A DNA stretch of 64,000 bases, taken from positions 248,001 to 312,000 of the forward strand of contig NZ_MJLT01000012.1 of NCBI RefSeq assembly GCF_001766675.1. Direction: 5' to 3'. The DNA comes from Arthrobacter sp. SW1. Its GTDB lineage: Bacteria; Actinomycetota; Actinomycetes; Actinomycetales; Micrococcaceae. Below, piece by piece: positions 19,380 through 27,067 of this stretch (positions are counted from its first letter, which is position 1; each line of letters begins with the position of its first letter). A model generated the notes under the pieces. The model was not told the DNA's origin. It searched no databases and saw only the letters and a list, made by a program, of their open reading frames with translations. Both the position numbers and the translations under genes were made by a program.

Positions 19380-20312
19380 TTACCGCGCCTCGCTGAGCTC
19401 CAGTTCGCTGCGGTACTCCACCGGCTTCTTGCTGATCGGGTCCACGAAACGGATGCCACGGGCCAGGAGCTGCAGCGGCTTGTCGTAATTGTCGGGCGCC
19501 TTGTCCAGAAGCTCGGGATAGAACGCATCGTTCACGATCCCCAAACCCAAGGACGCCATGTGCACGCGCAACTGGTGCGTCTTTCCGGTGTGCGGCTCCA
19601 AACGGTACAGCGCCCGCCTGCCGGCCGCTCCGGCGTCGAACGTTCTCAGCTGCTCGATGCGTGTCTCGGTGTTCGGCTCGCCTTCCACCACCTCCGCCAG
19701 GAGGTAATCGCGCGACTTGACCATGCGGTTGCGCACCAGCGCGGGGAACTCGACGGCGGGATGCCCGATCGCGGGCTCGGCGGCGGACACGCACTCGTAC
19801 TCTTTTTGCACCTGGCGCTTCTCGAACAGCACCTGGTATTTCCCGCGGGTCTCCGGGTTAGTGGACAGCAACAGTACGCCGGCGGTCATGCGGTCCAGCC
19901 GGTGCATCGGGATGAGGTCCGGCAGGCCAAGCTGGTTCCGCAGGCGCACCAGCGCGGTCTCCTGGATGTAGGTGCCGCCCGGCGTGGTGGGCAGGAAGTG
20001 TGGTTTGTCCACCACCAGCAGGTGTTCGTCCTGGTGCAGGATGGTGATTTCCACCGGCAGCCGGGTCTCCTGCGGCAGCGTGCGGTAGTACCAAATGAAG
20101 GTGTGGTGGTCCAGGGGAGTGTTCCGGTCCAGCGGAACACCGCCTTCGCCCACGATCTCCCCGGCGTCGAAGCGGTCCTCGATGCCCTGCGGATCGATGT
20201 GCCCCCAACGGTGCATCATGTAGTCCATCGCGGTATCCCACGGGCCTTCGTCCGGCAGGCGCAGGCGGGTGGCGTTCACACCGTCGCGCACGGGAAGGGG
20301 GGATTGCATCAC
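19380..20312 (-). CDS. RluA-family RNA pseudouridine synthase
   Basis: 310 residues. The catalytic Asp is in MHRLDRMTAGVLLLS, the form of HRLD seen in RluA enzymes. DEHLLVVDKPHFLPTTPGG and PHTGKTHQLRVHMASLGLGI are the flanking conserved motifs. The N-terminal ~90 residues (WDTAMDYMMHRWG, FDAGEIVGEGG) are a small S4-like/extension domain typical of the actinobacterial subfamily. The RNA target (rRNA or tRNA position) cannot be told from sequence. Either of two adjacent ATGs could be the start. Confidence 0.88.
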   Translation of the reverse strand: MMQSPLPVRDGVNATRLRLPDEGPWDTAMDYMMHRWGHIDPQGIEDRFDAGEIVGEGGVPLDRNTPLDHHTFIWYYRTLPQETRLPVEITILHQDEHLLVVDKPHFLPTTPGGTYIQETALVRLRNQLGLPDLIPMHRLDRMTAGVLLLSTNPETRGKYQVLFEKRQVQKEYECVSAAEPAIGHPAVEFPALVRNRMVKSRDYLLAEVVEGEPNTETRIEQLRTFDAGAAGRRALYRLEPHTGKTHQLRVHMASLGLGIVNDAFYPELLDKAPDNYDKPLQLLARGIRFVDPISKKPVEYRSELELSEAR

Positions 20313-20391
20313 CGGACAATTCTACGTGGGCTGCTTGCGGGCCTTTCGCCGGGGCCTGCCCCCTTGGCGGAGCCCGGCGTAGTCTGGCCGC

Positions 20392-20826
20392 ATGACTGCT
20401 TTCCGAATGGACCATGTGGGTGTCACCGTACAGGACCTTGACCGGGCCATCGCCTTCTTCGAGGCGCTCGGCCTCGAAACGGAGGGACGCTCGGAAGTCG
20501 GCGGGCCGTGGGCGGACCGGGTCAACGGCCTGGACGGAACCCGGGTGGACATGGCGATGATGCGGCCGCCGGGCGGAAACGGAACCAAGCTGGAGCTCAC
20601 CCGCTTCGTCTCGCCGGAGCCCGTGGGCGAGATGGGCCGGCCCGTCAACTCCTTCGGCTTCAGCCACATCTGCTACGAGGTGGACGACGTCGAAGCGGTC
20701 GTCGCCAAAGCGCGCGAAGCCGGCTACGGGCTGGTCCGCGAACTCGTGAACTACGAAAACGTCTATCGGCTCGCCTACATCAGCGGACCGGAAGGCTTGC
20801 TCGTCGAGGTGGCGCAGGCGCTGTAG
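20392..20826 (+). CDS. VOC family protein (glyoxalase-like)
   Basis: 144 residues, one complete VOC chain: MDHVGVTVQDLDRAIAFFEALGLE at the N-terminus supplies the first metal His, SFGFSHICYEVDDVEAVVAKARE the second, and GPEGLLVEVAQAL ends with the conserved Glu. With H, H and E all in place the metal site looks competent, unlike the VOC gene at 1796. The substrate is unknown. The gene stands alone. Confidence 0.82.
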   Translation: MTAFRMDHVGVTVQDLDRAIAFFEALGLETEGRSEVGGPWADRVNGLDGTRVDMAMMRPPGGNGTKLELTRFVSPEPVGEMGRPVNSFGFSHICYEVDDVEAVVAKAREAGYGLVRELVNYENVYRLAYISGPEGLLVEVAQAL

Positions 20827-20872
20827 TCGGGCGGTCCGGGAGCTTGCCCCAAAACCGACGGCAAAAAAGTTC

Positions 20873-20902
20873 TTGACAAAAAAAGTTGTCGGTAGGCATG
20901 AT
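20873..20902 (+). promoter_or_regulatory. Promoter with inverted repeat before the ArsR-type gene
   Basis: TTGACA (20873-20878) is a consensus -35. CATGAT (20897-20902), 18 bases later, can serve as -10. The ATG follows at 20909, so the transcript would be almost leaderless. A perfect 5-bp inverted repeat, GACAA/TTGTC (20875-20890), sits between the boxes and is a candidate autoregulatory operator. Confidence 0.5.
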
Positions 20903-20908
20903 GGACGC

Positions 20909-21529
20909 ATGTTGGACATCGAAGTGATTGAGGACCCGGCGGCCGCGGAGGCGTCGCTGGATCCGATCCGCACCCGCATTCTCCGGGAGCTCGCGGAGCC
21001 GGCCTCGGCCACGCAGCTCGCCGCCAAGGTGGGCCTGCCCCGGCAGAAGGTCAACTACCACCTCAAGGCCCTCGAAGCCCACGGCTTGGTGGAACTTGTG
21101 GAGGAGAGGAAGAAGGGCAACGTCACCGAGCGCATTGTGTGCGCGACGGCGGCCTCGTACCTGATCTCGCCGGTCGCCCTGGCCTCCGTGGCCCCGGACC
21201 CCCGCCGCTTCGCCGACCGCTTCTCCGCCTTCTGGCTGCTGGCGCTCGCAGGCCGCACGGTCCAGGAAATGGGCAAGCTGATCGCCGGCGCCGCCGTGGC
21301 CAGGAAGAAGCTGGCCAGCTTTGCCATCGACGGCGAAATCACCTTCAAAACCGCCGCGGACCGGGCCGCCTTCGCCGAGGAACTCGGCGTCGCGGTGACT
21401 CGGCTCGTGGACAAGTACCACGACGGCGGCGCAGGCGGCGGACGCAAGCACCGGCTCGTCGTCGCGCTTCACCCCGCACTCAAGAACGCACAGAACCAGG
21501 CAGAAAAGGACCAAGGCAATGACCAGTAA
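20909..21529 (+). CDS. ArsR-family HTH transcriptional regulator
   Basis: 206 residues from the ATG at 20909. The N-terminal winged helix spans about residues 15-85: DPIRTRILRELAEPASATQLAAKVGLPRQKVNYHLKALEAHGLV with the typical recognition helix. The longer C-terminal part (AGRTVQEMGKLIAGAAVARKKL) is seen in ArsR proteins paired with SRPBCC partners. It overlaps the next gene by 11 bases. Presumably it represses its own operon in response to a small hydrophobic ligand, which is an inference from the pairing. Confidence 0.85.
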   Translation: MLDIEVIEDPAAAEASLDPIRTRILRELAEPASATQLAAKVGLPRQKVNYHLKALEAHGLVELVEERKKGNVTERIVCATAASYLISPVALASVAPDPRRFADRFSAFWLLALAGRTVQEMGKLIAGAAVARKKLASFAIDGEITFKTAADRAAFAEELGVAVTRLVDKYHDGGAGGGRKHRLVVALHPALKNAQNQAEKDQGNDQ

Positions 21530-22211
21530 CCGTGAGTTTGAAATCGTCTTCGACGGCGAAATCCCCGGCACGCCCGAACGCATCTGGGAAGCCGTCACCA
21601 ACGGCACCGCGGGGTGGATGTTCCCCACGGACCAGTGGCCCTCCGTCAAGACTGTGGAGGAGTACCCGAACCACCTGGTGAACCGCATGGACGGCCCGGA
21701 CGGCTGGTTCAACCAGCTGGAACATGTCATCGAGCCGCTGGAGGGCGGCCGCGCCAAGCTCCACTACGTGCACAGCGGGATCTTCCAGGACAACTGGGAC
21801 GAACAGTACGACGGCGCCAGCAAGCACACCGCCTTCTACCTGCACACCCTGGGCCAGTACCTCCAGCACTTCGACGGCAAGCCCGTGGTGTTCACCGACA
21901 TCCAGGCTCCGGCCGCCTCGCAGAGCCCGGACGGCTTTGTGCGCCTGAAGAAAGCGTTGGGCGTGGACGGTGTTGCGCAGGGTTCCGCCGTCGAGGTGGA
22001 GGTCGACGGCGTGGGGCGGCTGAGCGGCGAACTGGACTTCTCGAACGAGAACTTCCTGGGCCTGCGCACCGCGGACGCGCTGTACCGCTTCTTCGGACGC
22101 AACGCCTTCGGCGCCACGGTGGGCATGACGGTCCACGATTTCAGCGGCAACGGCGACTCCGAGGCCACGGCCAAGGCCTGGGGCGGGTACCTGGAGAAGG
22201 TGTACGCCTAG
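21519..22211 (+). CDS. SRPBCC (AHSA1-type) ligand-binding protein
   Basis: 230 residues. The START/Bet v1-like pattern is EFEIVFDGEIPGTPERIWEAVTNG at the N-terminus, a W-rich middle (GWFNQLEHVIEPLEGGRAKLHYVHSG) and the long C-terminal helix with YLHTLGQYLQHF. A further ~85 residues (SPDGFVRLKKALGVDG onwards) form a second, shorter module. The gene is translationally coupled to the ArsR gene, a recurrent pairing in which the SRPBCC protein binds or processes a hydrophobic compound. Confidence 0.8.
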   Translation: MTSNREFEIVFDGEIPGTPERIWEAVTNGTAGWMFPTDQWPSVKTVEEYPNHLVNRMDGPDGWFNQLEHVIEPLEGGRAKLHYVHSGIFQDNWDEQYDGASKHTAFYLHTLGQYLQHFDGKPVVFTDIQAPAASQSPDGFVRLKKALGVDGVAQGSAVEVEVDGVGRLSGELDFSNENFLGLRTADALYRFFGRNAFGATVGMTVHDFSGNGDSEATAKAWGGYLEKVYA

Positions 22212-22223
22212 GCAACAGCAAAT

Positions 22224-22278
22224 GCGGGGCCCGCTCTGCGTCCTTTCGGAGGATCCAAGGACGTAGAGCGGGCCCCGC
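22224..22278. terminator. Strong hairpin between convergent genes
   Basis: A 22-bp stem with one mismatch (GCGGGGCCCGCTCT... paired with 22257-22278) around an 11-base loop. It separates the convergent SRPBCC and AraC genes and probably stops transcription from both. It lacks a T-run. Confidence 0.7.
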
Positions 22279-22289
22279 AGTGCGCTGGC

Positions 22290-23153
22290 CTAGGCCGGCT
22301 GTTCGATCGGCACCCAGATGTGGAAGCGGGCCAGCGAAAAGTCGCTGTTGTACTCGGTCTGCAGCAGTTCGGGCCCAGGTGCTGACTGGTACGAATGCGC
22401 CGGGAACCACTGGGTGAAGATGTCCCGCCAGAGGTACTGGATGGTGGTGATCTCCGGTCCCTCGCCGCTGAACACGGCCCAGCTGGCTGCGGGCAGCGGG
22501 AGCACCGCCAGGCCTTCGGGCGCCTTCTGCGTGGTGGCAACGGCAAGGTAATAGTCCAGTTCGCTGCCCTCGCTGCGGTCCCCGGAAATGTTGTCGGTGA
22601 CGGACAGCACCCCGCGGGGTTCCACGTCGGACAGTTCCTTGAGCTTGACCAGTGCCGCGCGGTCCACGCTCCGGTTGAACTCTTCGATGGCGGGGTTGGG
22701 GCCTTCGTGCACCAAGGGGACCCGCGTGCTGAATCCCACCAGGTTCATCGCCGGGGTAGTGACGATCTTGTAGTCCATGGTTCGGTCTCCTTCGAGTGTA
22801 AGGGTGATCCGCAGGCGGGGCTGGGTGCGCAGCGGGCCTTTGCCACGGAGGGCATCGCCTGCCGTCACGCCGTGGAAGGCAAGGAACGCGCGGGAAAAGG
22901 CCTCCGTGGAGGAGTAACCCGAGCGCACGGCCACGTCCAGGAGGGTGTTGTTCCCGGCGGCCAGCAGCGGTGCGGCAACCGTCAGGCGCCTGCGGCGGAT
23001 GTACTCCGAAAGGGGCATGCCGGCCAGCGCGGAGAAGATCCTGCGGAAGTGGTACTCCGAGGACAGCGTGTAACGCGCAAGAACGGCCGGGTCGATCTCA
23101 TCGCCCAAGTGCTGCTCGATATGTTCCAGTGCCCGGGCGAATCCTTCGATCAT
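22290..23153 (-). CDS. AraC family regulator with GyrI-like effector domain
   Basis: 287 residues from the ATG at 23153, which has AAGGAAAAG in front. The two AraC helix-turn-helix units come first (residues 1-105): LARYTLSSEYHFRRIFSALAGMPLSEYIRRRRL and the second at LLDVAVRSGYSSTEAFSRAF. A C-terminal GyrI-like domain (about 115-287), beginning YKIVTTPAMNLVGFSTRV and ending LARFHIWVPIE, binds small molecules. This layout matches Rob/BmrR-type drug- or stress-responsive activators. Targets are not evident nearby. Confidence 0.88.
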   Translation of the reverse strand: MIEGFARALEHIEQHLGDEIDPAVLARYTLSSEYHFRRIFSALAGMPLSEYIRRRRLTVAAPLLAAGNNTLLDVAVRSGYSSTEAFSRAFLAFHGVTAGDALRGKGPLRTQPRLRITLTLEGDRTMDYKIVTTPAMNLVGFSTRVPLVHEGPNPAIEEFNRSVDRAALVKLKELSDVEPRGVLSVTDNISGDRSEGSELDYYLAVATTQKAPEGLAVLPLPAASWAVFSGEGPEITTIQYLWRDIFTQWFPAHSYQSAPGPELLQTEYNSDFSLARFHIWVPIEQPA

Positions 23154-23252
23154 TGCTTTTCCTTTCGACCATTCCACGCTAACGACGGCGTCACCTGCCC
23201 CGCCCGACTATCCGTGCCCGCTTTTATCGGGTCCGCCTTCGCCCGGGCCGGG

Positions 23253-24737
23253 TTACGCGATCGCCGCGGCCTCCGGCTCCTTCAAGGTGCGCCGCAGCTG
23301 AGGCGCGGCGTCCAGCCGGTCCTGCGCAGCGCGCAGGGCGAGGACCGCCGTCGTGAGCTGTTCCGGCGGGAGCGTGAACGGCACACGCAGGAAGTGTTCG
23401 AAGGAGCCGCCGACGCCGAAGCGCGGCCCCGCGGCCACCCGCAGTCCGAAGTCGGGAGCCAACACCGTGAGGGCCGTGCTCGACGCCGATGGCAATCTGC
23501 ACCACACTGTCAGGCCGCCCCGGGGGCGCTCGAAGTGCCAGTCCGGGAGGTGCTCGGCGAGTAGGCCAAGCAGCGTTTCCCGGTTGCCACGCAGTGCCTC
23601 GAGCCGGGCGCCCAGGGGCTCGGCGAAACTGCGCACCAGTCGCGCGGCGGCGAGCTGCTCCACCACAGGACCGCCAAGGTCCATGGTGGTCCGCGTCGCG
23701 GTGAACCGGGCGATCAGCTCTTCCTCTGCCCGGATCCAGCCCGTCCGCAGGCCGGCCCAATGCGATTTGCTGAGCGAACCGATCGATACCACCGCGGGAC
23801 TGAACGCGGCGAGCGGCGAGGTGCCGACGCCGTCGAGGTCCAGGGCGCGCAAGGTCTCATCCACCACCAGGACCGTCCCGGTGCCGGCGGCCTCGCGGAC
23901 CAGCCGCCTCCGCTGCAGATCCGACATGACGCGCCCGGTGGGGTTGTGGAAATCCGGAACGAGGTACGCCATGGCCGGGCGCTGCTGCCGCATGGCCGCC
24001 ACCATGGCCTCCACGTCCCACGCCGCACCGCCCGCCGCGGGCCCCTCCGGCGCGGCGGGCAACGGCGCCGGAACAATCCGGGAGCCCGAGGCGCGGATGG
24101 CATCCAGGGCGTTCGGGTACGTGGGGTGGTCCACCAGCACCTTCTGCTGCCGGCCCGCGAGAGTGCGCAGGATGATGTTGAGCGCGTGCTGGGCGCCGGA
24201 GGTCACCAGGATCTGGGCCGCCGACGTCGGCACACCGGCTTGCGTGTAATGCGCGGCGATCGCTTCGCGCAGTTCCGGAAGGCCGAGGGGGTCGTAGCCG
24301 AAGCCGGGCAGCAGTGCCGGCAGCTCGGTCAGCGCATCCGCGAAGGCCCGGTGCACCACCTCGCCGGTGGCGGGCAGGGAAGCGTAGGCGAGATCGATGA
24401 CGCCGTCCGGCGCCACCAATCCGGGCATCTGTGCCGGCGCTGCCCGGTGGGGGAGCCGGGTGCGGGCGCGGCTTCCCTGGCTGGCGCTGAGGAAGCCCTG
24501 CTCGCGCAGGCTCGCGTAGGCGGCGGTGACGGTGGTGCGGCTGACCCCGAGCGTTTCGGCGAGGGCGCGTTCGCTCGGCAGTGCGACGTCCAGTGCGATG
24601 CGTCCGTCCAGTACCAGGAGGCGTACGACGTCGGCCAGCTCGCGGTAGGCGGGGCCCGCGCCGCTGTTCCATGCGGGCAGGAGCCGGGCGAGGGCTGCCG
24701 GGCTCAGCGAACCCGAGGGCTTTGTGGCGGAGAGCAT
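23253..24737 (-). CDS. MocR-type (GntR HTH + aminotransferase) regulator, YczR-like
   Basis: 494 residues. An N-terminal GntR winged helix (about 25-95; ALPSERALAETLGVSRTTVTAAYASLREQGF) is joined to a fold-type I aminotransferase domain (110-480) with the PLP lysine in IGSLSKSHWAGLRTGW and upstream YLVPDFHNPTGRVMS. MocR proteins use PLP or its adducts as effectors rather than catalysing transamination. The divergent neighbour is a YczE membrane protein, the arrangement known for the YczR branch, so it most likely controls that gene from the 60-base intergenic region. Confidence 0.88.
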   Translation of the reverse strand: MLSATKPSGSLSPAALARLLPAWNSGAGPAYRELADVVRLLVLDGRIALDVALPSERALAETLGVSRTTVTAAYASLREQGFLSASQGSRARTRLPHRAAPAQMPGLVAPDGVIDLAYASLPATGEVVHRAFADALTELPALLPGFGYDPLGLPELREAIAAHYTQAGVPTSAAQILVTSGAQHALNIILRTLAGRQQKVLVDHPTYPNALDAIRASGSRIVPAPLPAAPEGPAAGGAAWDVEAMVAAMRQQRPAMAYLVPDFHNPTGRVMSDLQRRRLVREAAGTGTVLVVDETLRALDLDGVGTSPLAAFSPAVVSIGSLSKSHWAGLRTGWIRAEEELIARFTATRTTMDLGGPVVEQLAAARLVRSFAEPLGARLEALRGNRETLLGLLAEHLPDWHFERPRGGLTVWCRLPSASSTALTVLAPDFGLRVAAGPRFGVGGSFEHFLRVPFTLPPEQLTTAVLALRAAQDRLDAAPQLRRTLKEPEAAAIA

Positions 24738-24741
24738 AGGA

Positions 24742-24778
24742 CCAGTATTCCAAACTGGCTATGGAAAGCAATGCCAGT
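24742..24778. promoter_or_regulatory. Candidate YczR operator
   Basis: Three copies of a pentamer lie in the divergent intergenic region: CCAGT (24742-24746), its inverse ACTGG (24754-24758) and CCAGT (24774-24778). The two direct copies are 32 bases apart, about three helical turns. A second inverted pair, TTCCA/TGGAA (24748-24766), interleaves them. Confidence 0.45.
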
Positions 24779-24797
24779 TGCCGTGGAGGATGGAGCC

Positions 24798-25463
24798 ATG
24801 ATGACCCGAAGAATCACCCAGCTCCTGATCGGCCTCGCGATGTATGGCATCTCCCTGGCCATGTTTATCCGTGCCGGTCTTGGCCTGGACCCTTGGGACG
24901 TGTTCCACCAGGGGCTCGCCGTGAAGCTCGGTTGGAGCATGGGCACCGTGGTGATTGTGGTCAGCTTCCTGGTGCTGTTGCTTTGGATCCCCCTGCGGCA
25001 GATGCCCGGATTCGGAACCCTGGCCAATGCAGTGTTGGTGGGTGTCTTCGCGGACGTGGGGCTGGCGCTGATCCCGTCCTTCTCACATCTGGGCGGCCAG
25101 ATCGCGATGCTCGCCGGTGCCGTGCTGCTCAACGGCATCGCGTCAGCGTGCTACATCGGTGCCCGCCTTGGCCCGGGTGCCCGCGACGGCCTGATGACCG
25201 GCCTGGCCCGACGCACCGGATGGTCCGTGCGCCTGTCCCGCACGCTGATCGAAGTGGTGGTGCTGGCTTCCGGCTTCGCCCTGGGCGGCACCGTGGGCGT
25301 GGGCACGGTGGTCTACGCGCTCTCGATCGGTCCCTTGGTCCAGCTGCTGCTGCCACGGTTCATGGTTCCGGAGAAGGCTGCTGCCGGGGTCCCTGCGGTG
25401 GATGCTGCGCCGGATGATGCACGGGCCGGTGACGCTGAGCCTGAGGCGGCTGCGAAGGCCTGA
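24798..25463 (+). CDS. yczE: YczE/YitT-type membrane protein
   Basis: 221 residues starting MMTRRITQLLIGLAMYGISLAMFIRAGLGLDPWDVFHQG, the family hallmark. Five transmembrane helices follow, with YIGARLGPGARDGLMTGLARRTGWSVR between them and an acidic Ala-rich tail (from about residue 195). YczE proteins are plasma-membrane proteins with no settled transport function, some tied to secondary-metabolite or cofactor regulation. The gene is divergent from the YczR-like regulator. The GGAGG before the start supports the ATG at 24798. Confidence 0.87.
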   Translation: MMTRRITQLLIGLAMYGISLAMFIRAGLGLDPWDVFHQGLAVKLGWSMGTVVIVVSFLVLLLWIPLRQMPGFGTLANAVLVGVFADVGLALIPSFSHLGGQIAMLAGAVLLNGIASACYIGARLGPGARDGLMTGLARRTGWSVRLSRTLIEVVVLASGFALGGTVGVGTVVYALSIGPLVQLLLPRFMVPEKAAAGVPAVDAAPDDARAGDAEPEAAAKA

Positions 25464-25468
25464 CCTTA

Positions 25469-25544
25469 TTCCTTCCCTGCGACGCGGGTAATTCCTGACG
25501 CACCTGGAATTCCCGCGTCGTTTGGAAGGAACCGCGTCGCAGGG
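25469..25544. repeat. Nested inverted repeats between convergent genes
   Basis: A hairpin of CGACGCGGGTAATTCC (25480-25495) with 25506-25520 has one bulged base. An alternative, mutually exclusive pairing joins CCCTGCGACGCGG (25475-25487) perfectly with 25532-25544, and TTCCTTCC (25469-25476) also has its inverse at 25524-25531. It probably serves as a terminator between yczE and the TM2 gene. Confidence 0.55.
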
Positions 25545-25563
25545 GACGGAGCGGGTCGTGCGG

Positions 25564-26109
25564 TCAGTCGCGCAGCGGAACTCCGCGGGCGTCCCTGCGG
25601 AAGGATTCGTAACCGACCAGGATCAGGATGCCCTCCACGAAGCCCCACAGGCTCGCGATGCCGAAGGTCACGAAACTCAGGACCAGCTGGATGACGCCGA
25701 TGGTGGTGTAGCCCAGGTAGAAGCGGTGGATGCCGAGCCCGCCCAGGAAAAGTCCCAGGAGTCCGGCGACAATTTTCGACTTCGGCTCCGCGTAGCCGTA
25801 CGCCGGGTTCTGCGGCTGCGCGTAATACTGCGGCTGCTGGGGACCGGGCTGCTGTCCGGGATAGGGCTGCTGCTCGGGGCCGGGCTGCGCGTAGTACGGC
25901 TGCTGAGGTGCTTGGAACTGGGGTGGTGCCTGGTACGGCTGCTGCTGCGGGGCGCCGGGCTGGCCGGGGTAAGGCGGTTGCGGCGTGGGCTGCCGCGGTG
26001 CTTCGAAATGCGGCGGCTGCCCGTAGGCCGGCGGCTGTGCGGCAGGAGCCTGATCGGGGGCCGGAATCGAATCCGGGGCCGGGGTCCGCTCGGGGTTCGG
26101 CGATGTCAT
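25564..26109 (-). CDS. TM2 domain protein with Pro/Gln/Tyr-rich N-terminus
   Basis: 181 residues from the ATG at 26109 (AAAGGCAAC upstream). Residues 1-105 are low complexity, rich in Pro, Gln and Tyr, with repeated PYPGQ/PQQPYY motifs. Residues 108-170 form a TM2 domain: KSKIVAGLLGLFLGGLGIHRFYLGYTTIGVIQLVL with the conserved G-G-HRFY-G and a second helix. TM2 proteins are small membrane proteins of unclear role. Intrinsically disordered heads like this one are common in actinobacteria. Confidence 0.87.
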   Translation of the reverse strand: MTSPNPERTPAPDSIPAPDQAPAAQPPAYGQPPHFEAPRQPTPQPPYPGQPGAPQQQPYQAPPQFQAPQQPYYAQPGPEQQPYPGQQPGPQQPQYYAQPQNPAYGYAEPKSKIVAGLLGLFLGGLGIHRFYLGYTTIGVIQLVLSFVTFGIASLWGFVEGILILVGYESFRRDARGVPLRD

Positions 26110-26257
26110 GGTGTTGCCTTTCGGATGATGGATGTGCAGCCACGGCGACCGGGCGGCAGCCATCGAAGACATCCCCCAGAATCCATGTGCCATCACCATC
26201 TTGGCGGACGCCTGCGGATTTCCGCTATTGGGCGCGGAGCGTCCGCTCGGCGCTTAC

Positions 26258-27067
26258 TTACGGCGCCGGCTGGCAGCGCGGGCAGAAATAGATGGTCCGT
26301 TCCTCCAGGCCCGGTGATTTCCCGAGCGTTCCGCGTCGGATCGGCGTGCGGCAGCGCAGGCAGGGCTGGTGCTCGCGCCCGTACACCCAGTACCCGGGAC
26401 GCAGTGCCCGGGGACCCAGGGTGGAGCGGGGCCCGGGCCCGAGGTTGGCCTCCAACAGCCGCTTCGCATCGGCCACGATCGCGGCCACATCCGGCACCTC
26501 CGCCACCGGGACCGCAGGATGCACGCCGGACAGGAAGCACGATTCGCAGCGGTAGATGTTACCGATCCCTGCCAGCTTCCCCTGGTCCAGGAGCGCGATC
26601 CCGATGGGTGTTTCCGGTGCGGCCCCGATCCTGCGCAGCGCCTCCTCAGCGTCCCAATCCGGCCCCAGCAGGTCCGGACCAAGATGCCCGAGCACCCGTT
26701 CTTCCTCTCCGGTCCGGATGACTTCGAGGATCCCGAGCGAGAAGCCGACGACGTCGGCCGAGGCTGTGCGCAGCACGCACCGCGCAGTGTGGCCGGGTTT
26801 CCGCCACCTGCCTCCAGGGGCATAGACCTGCCAGCTGCCCTCCATCTTCAAGTGCGAATGGATGGTCAGGGCACGCCCGGAATCGGCGCCATCGCGGACC
26901 CGCATCAGCAGGTGCTTGCCGCGCGGCACCACCTCGTCCACGGTCCAGCCGGAGAGGTCCAGCGTGGCGAAGCGGGGCACCCGGAAATCCGAGGACGTCA
27001 GGACGTGCCCGGCCAAGGCCTGGTGAAGTTCGTGGGCCGCCCGCCAGACGGAATCCCCCTCAGGCAC
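26258..27067 (-). CDS. nei: Fpg/Nei family DNA glycosylase (endonuclease VIII-like)
   Basis: 269 residues. After Met removal the protein starts PEGDSVW, with the catalytic Pro and Glu; PEGD followed by S/T-V/I points to Nei rather than Fpg (PELPE). The helix-two-turn-helix is at LLDQGKLAGIGNIYRCESCF. A C-terminal zinc finger has CLRCRTPIRRG and FCPRC. It excises oxidised pyrimidines and nicks the abasic strand. It overlaps the Lhr helicase gene by eight bases, so the two DNA-repair genes appear coupled. Confidence 0.92.
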   Translation of the reverse strand: MPEGDSVWRAAHELHQALAGHVLTSSDFRVPRFATLDLSGWTVDEVVPRGKHLLMRVRDGADSGRALTIHSHLKMEGSWQVYAPGGRWRKPGHTARCVLRTASADVVGFSLGILEVIRTGEEERVLGHLGPDLLGPDWDAEEALRRIGAAPETPIGIALLDQGKLAGIGNIYRCESCFLSGVHPAVPVAEVPDVAAIVADAKRLLEANLGPGPRSTLGPRALRPGYWVYGREHQPCLRCRTPIRRGTLGKSPGLEERTIYFCPRCQPAP

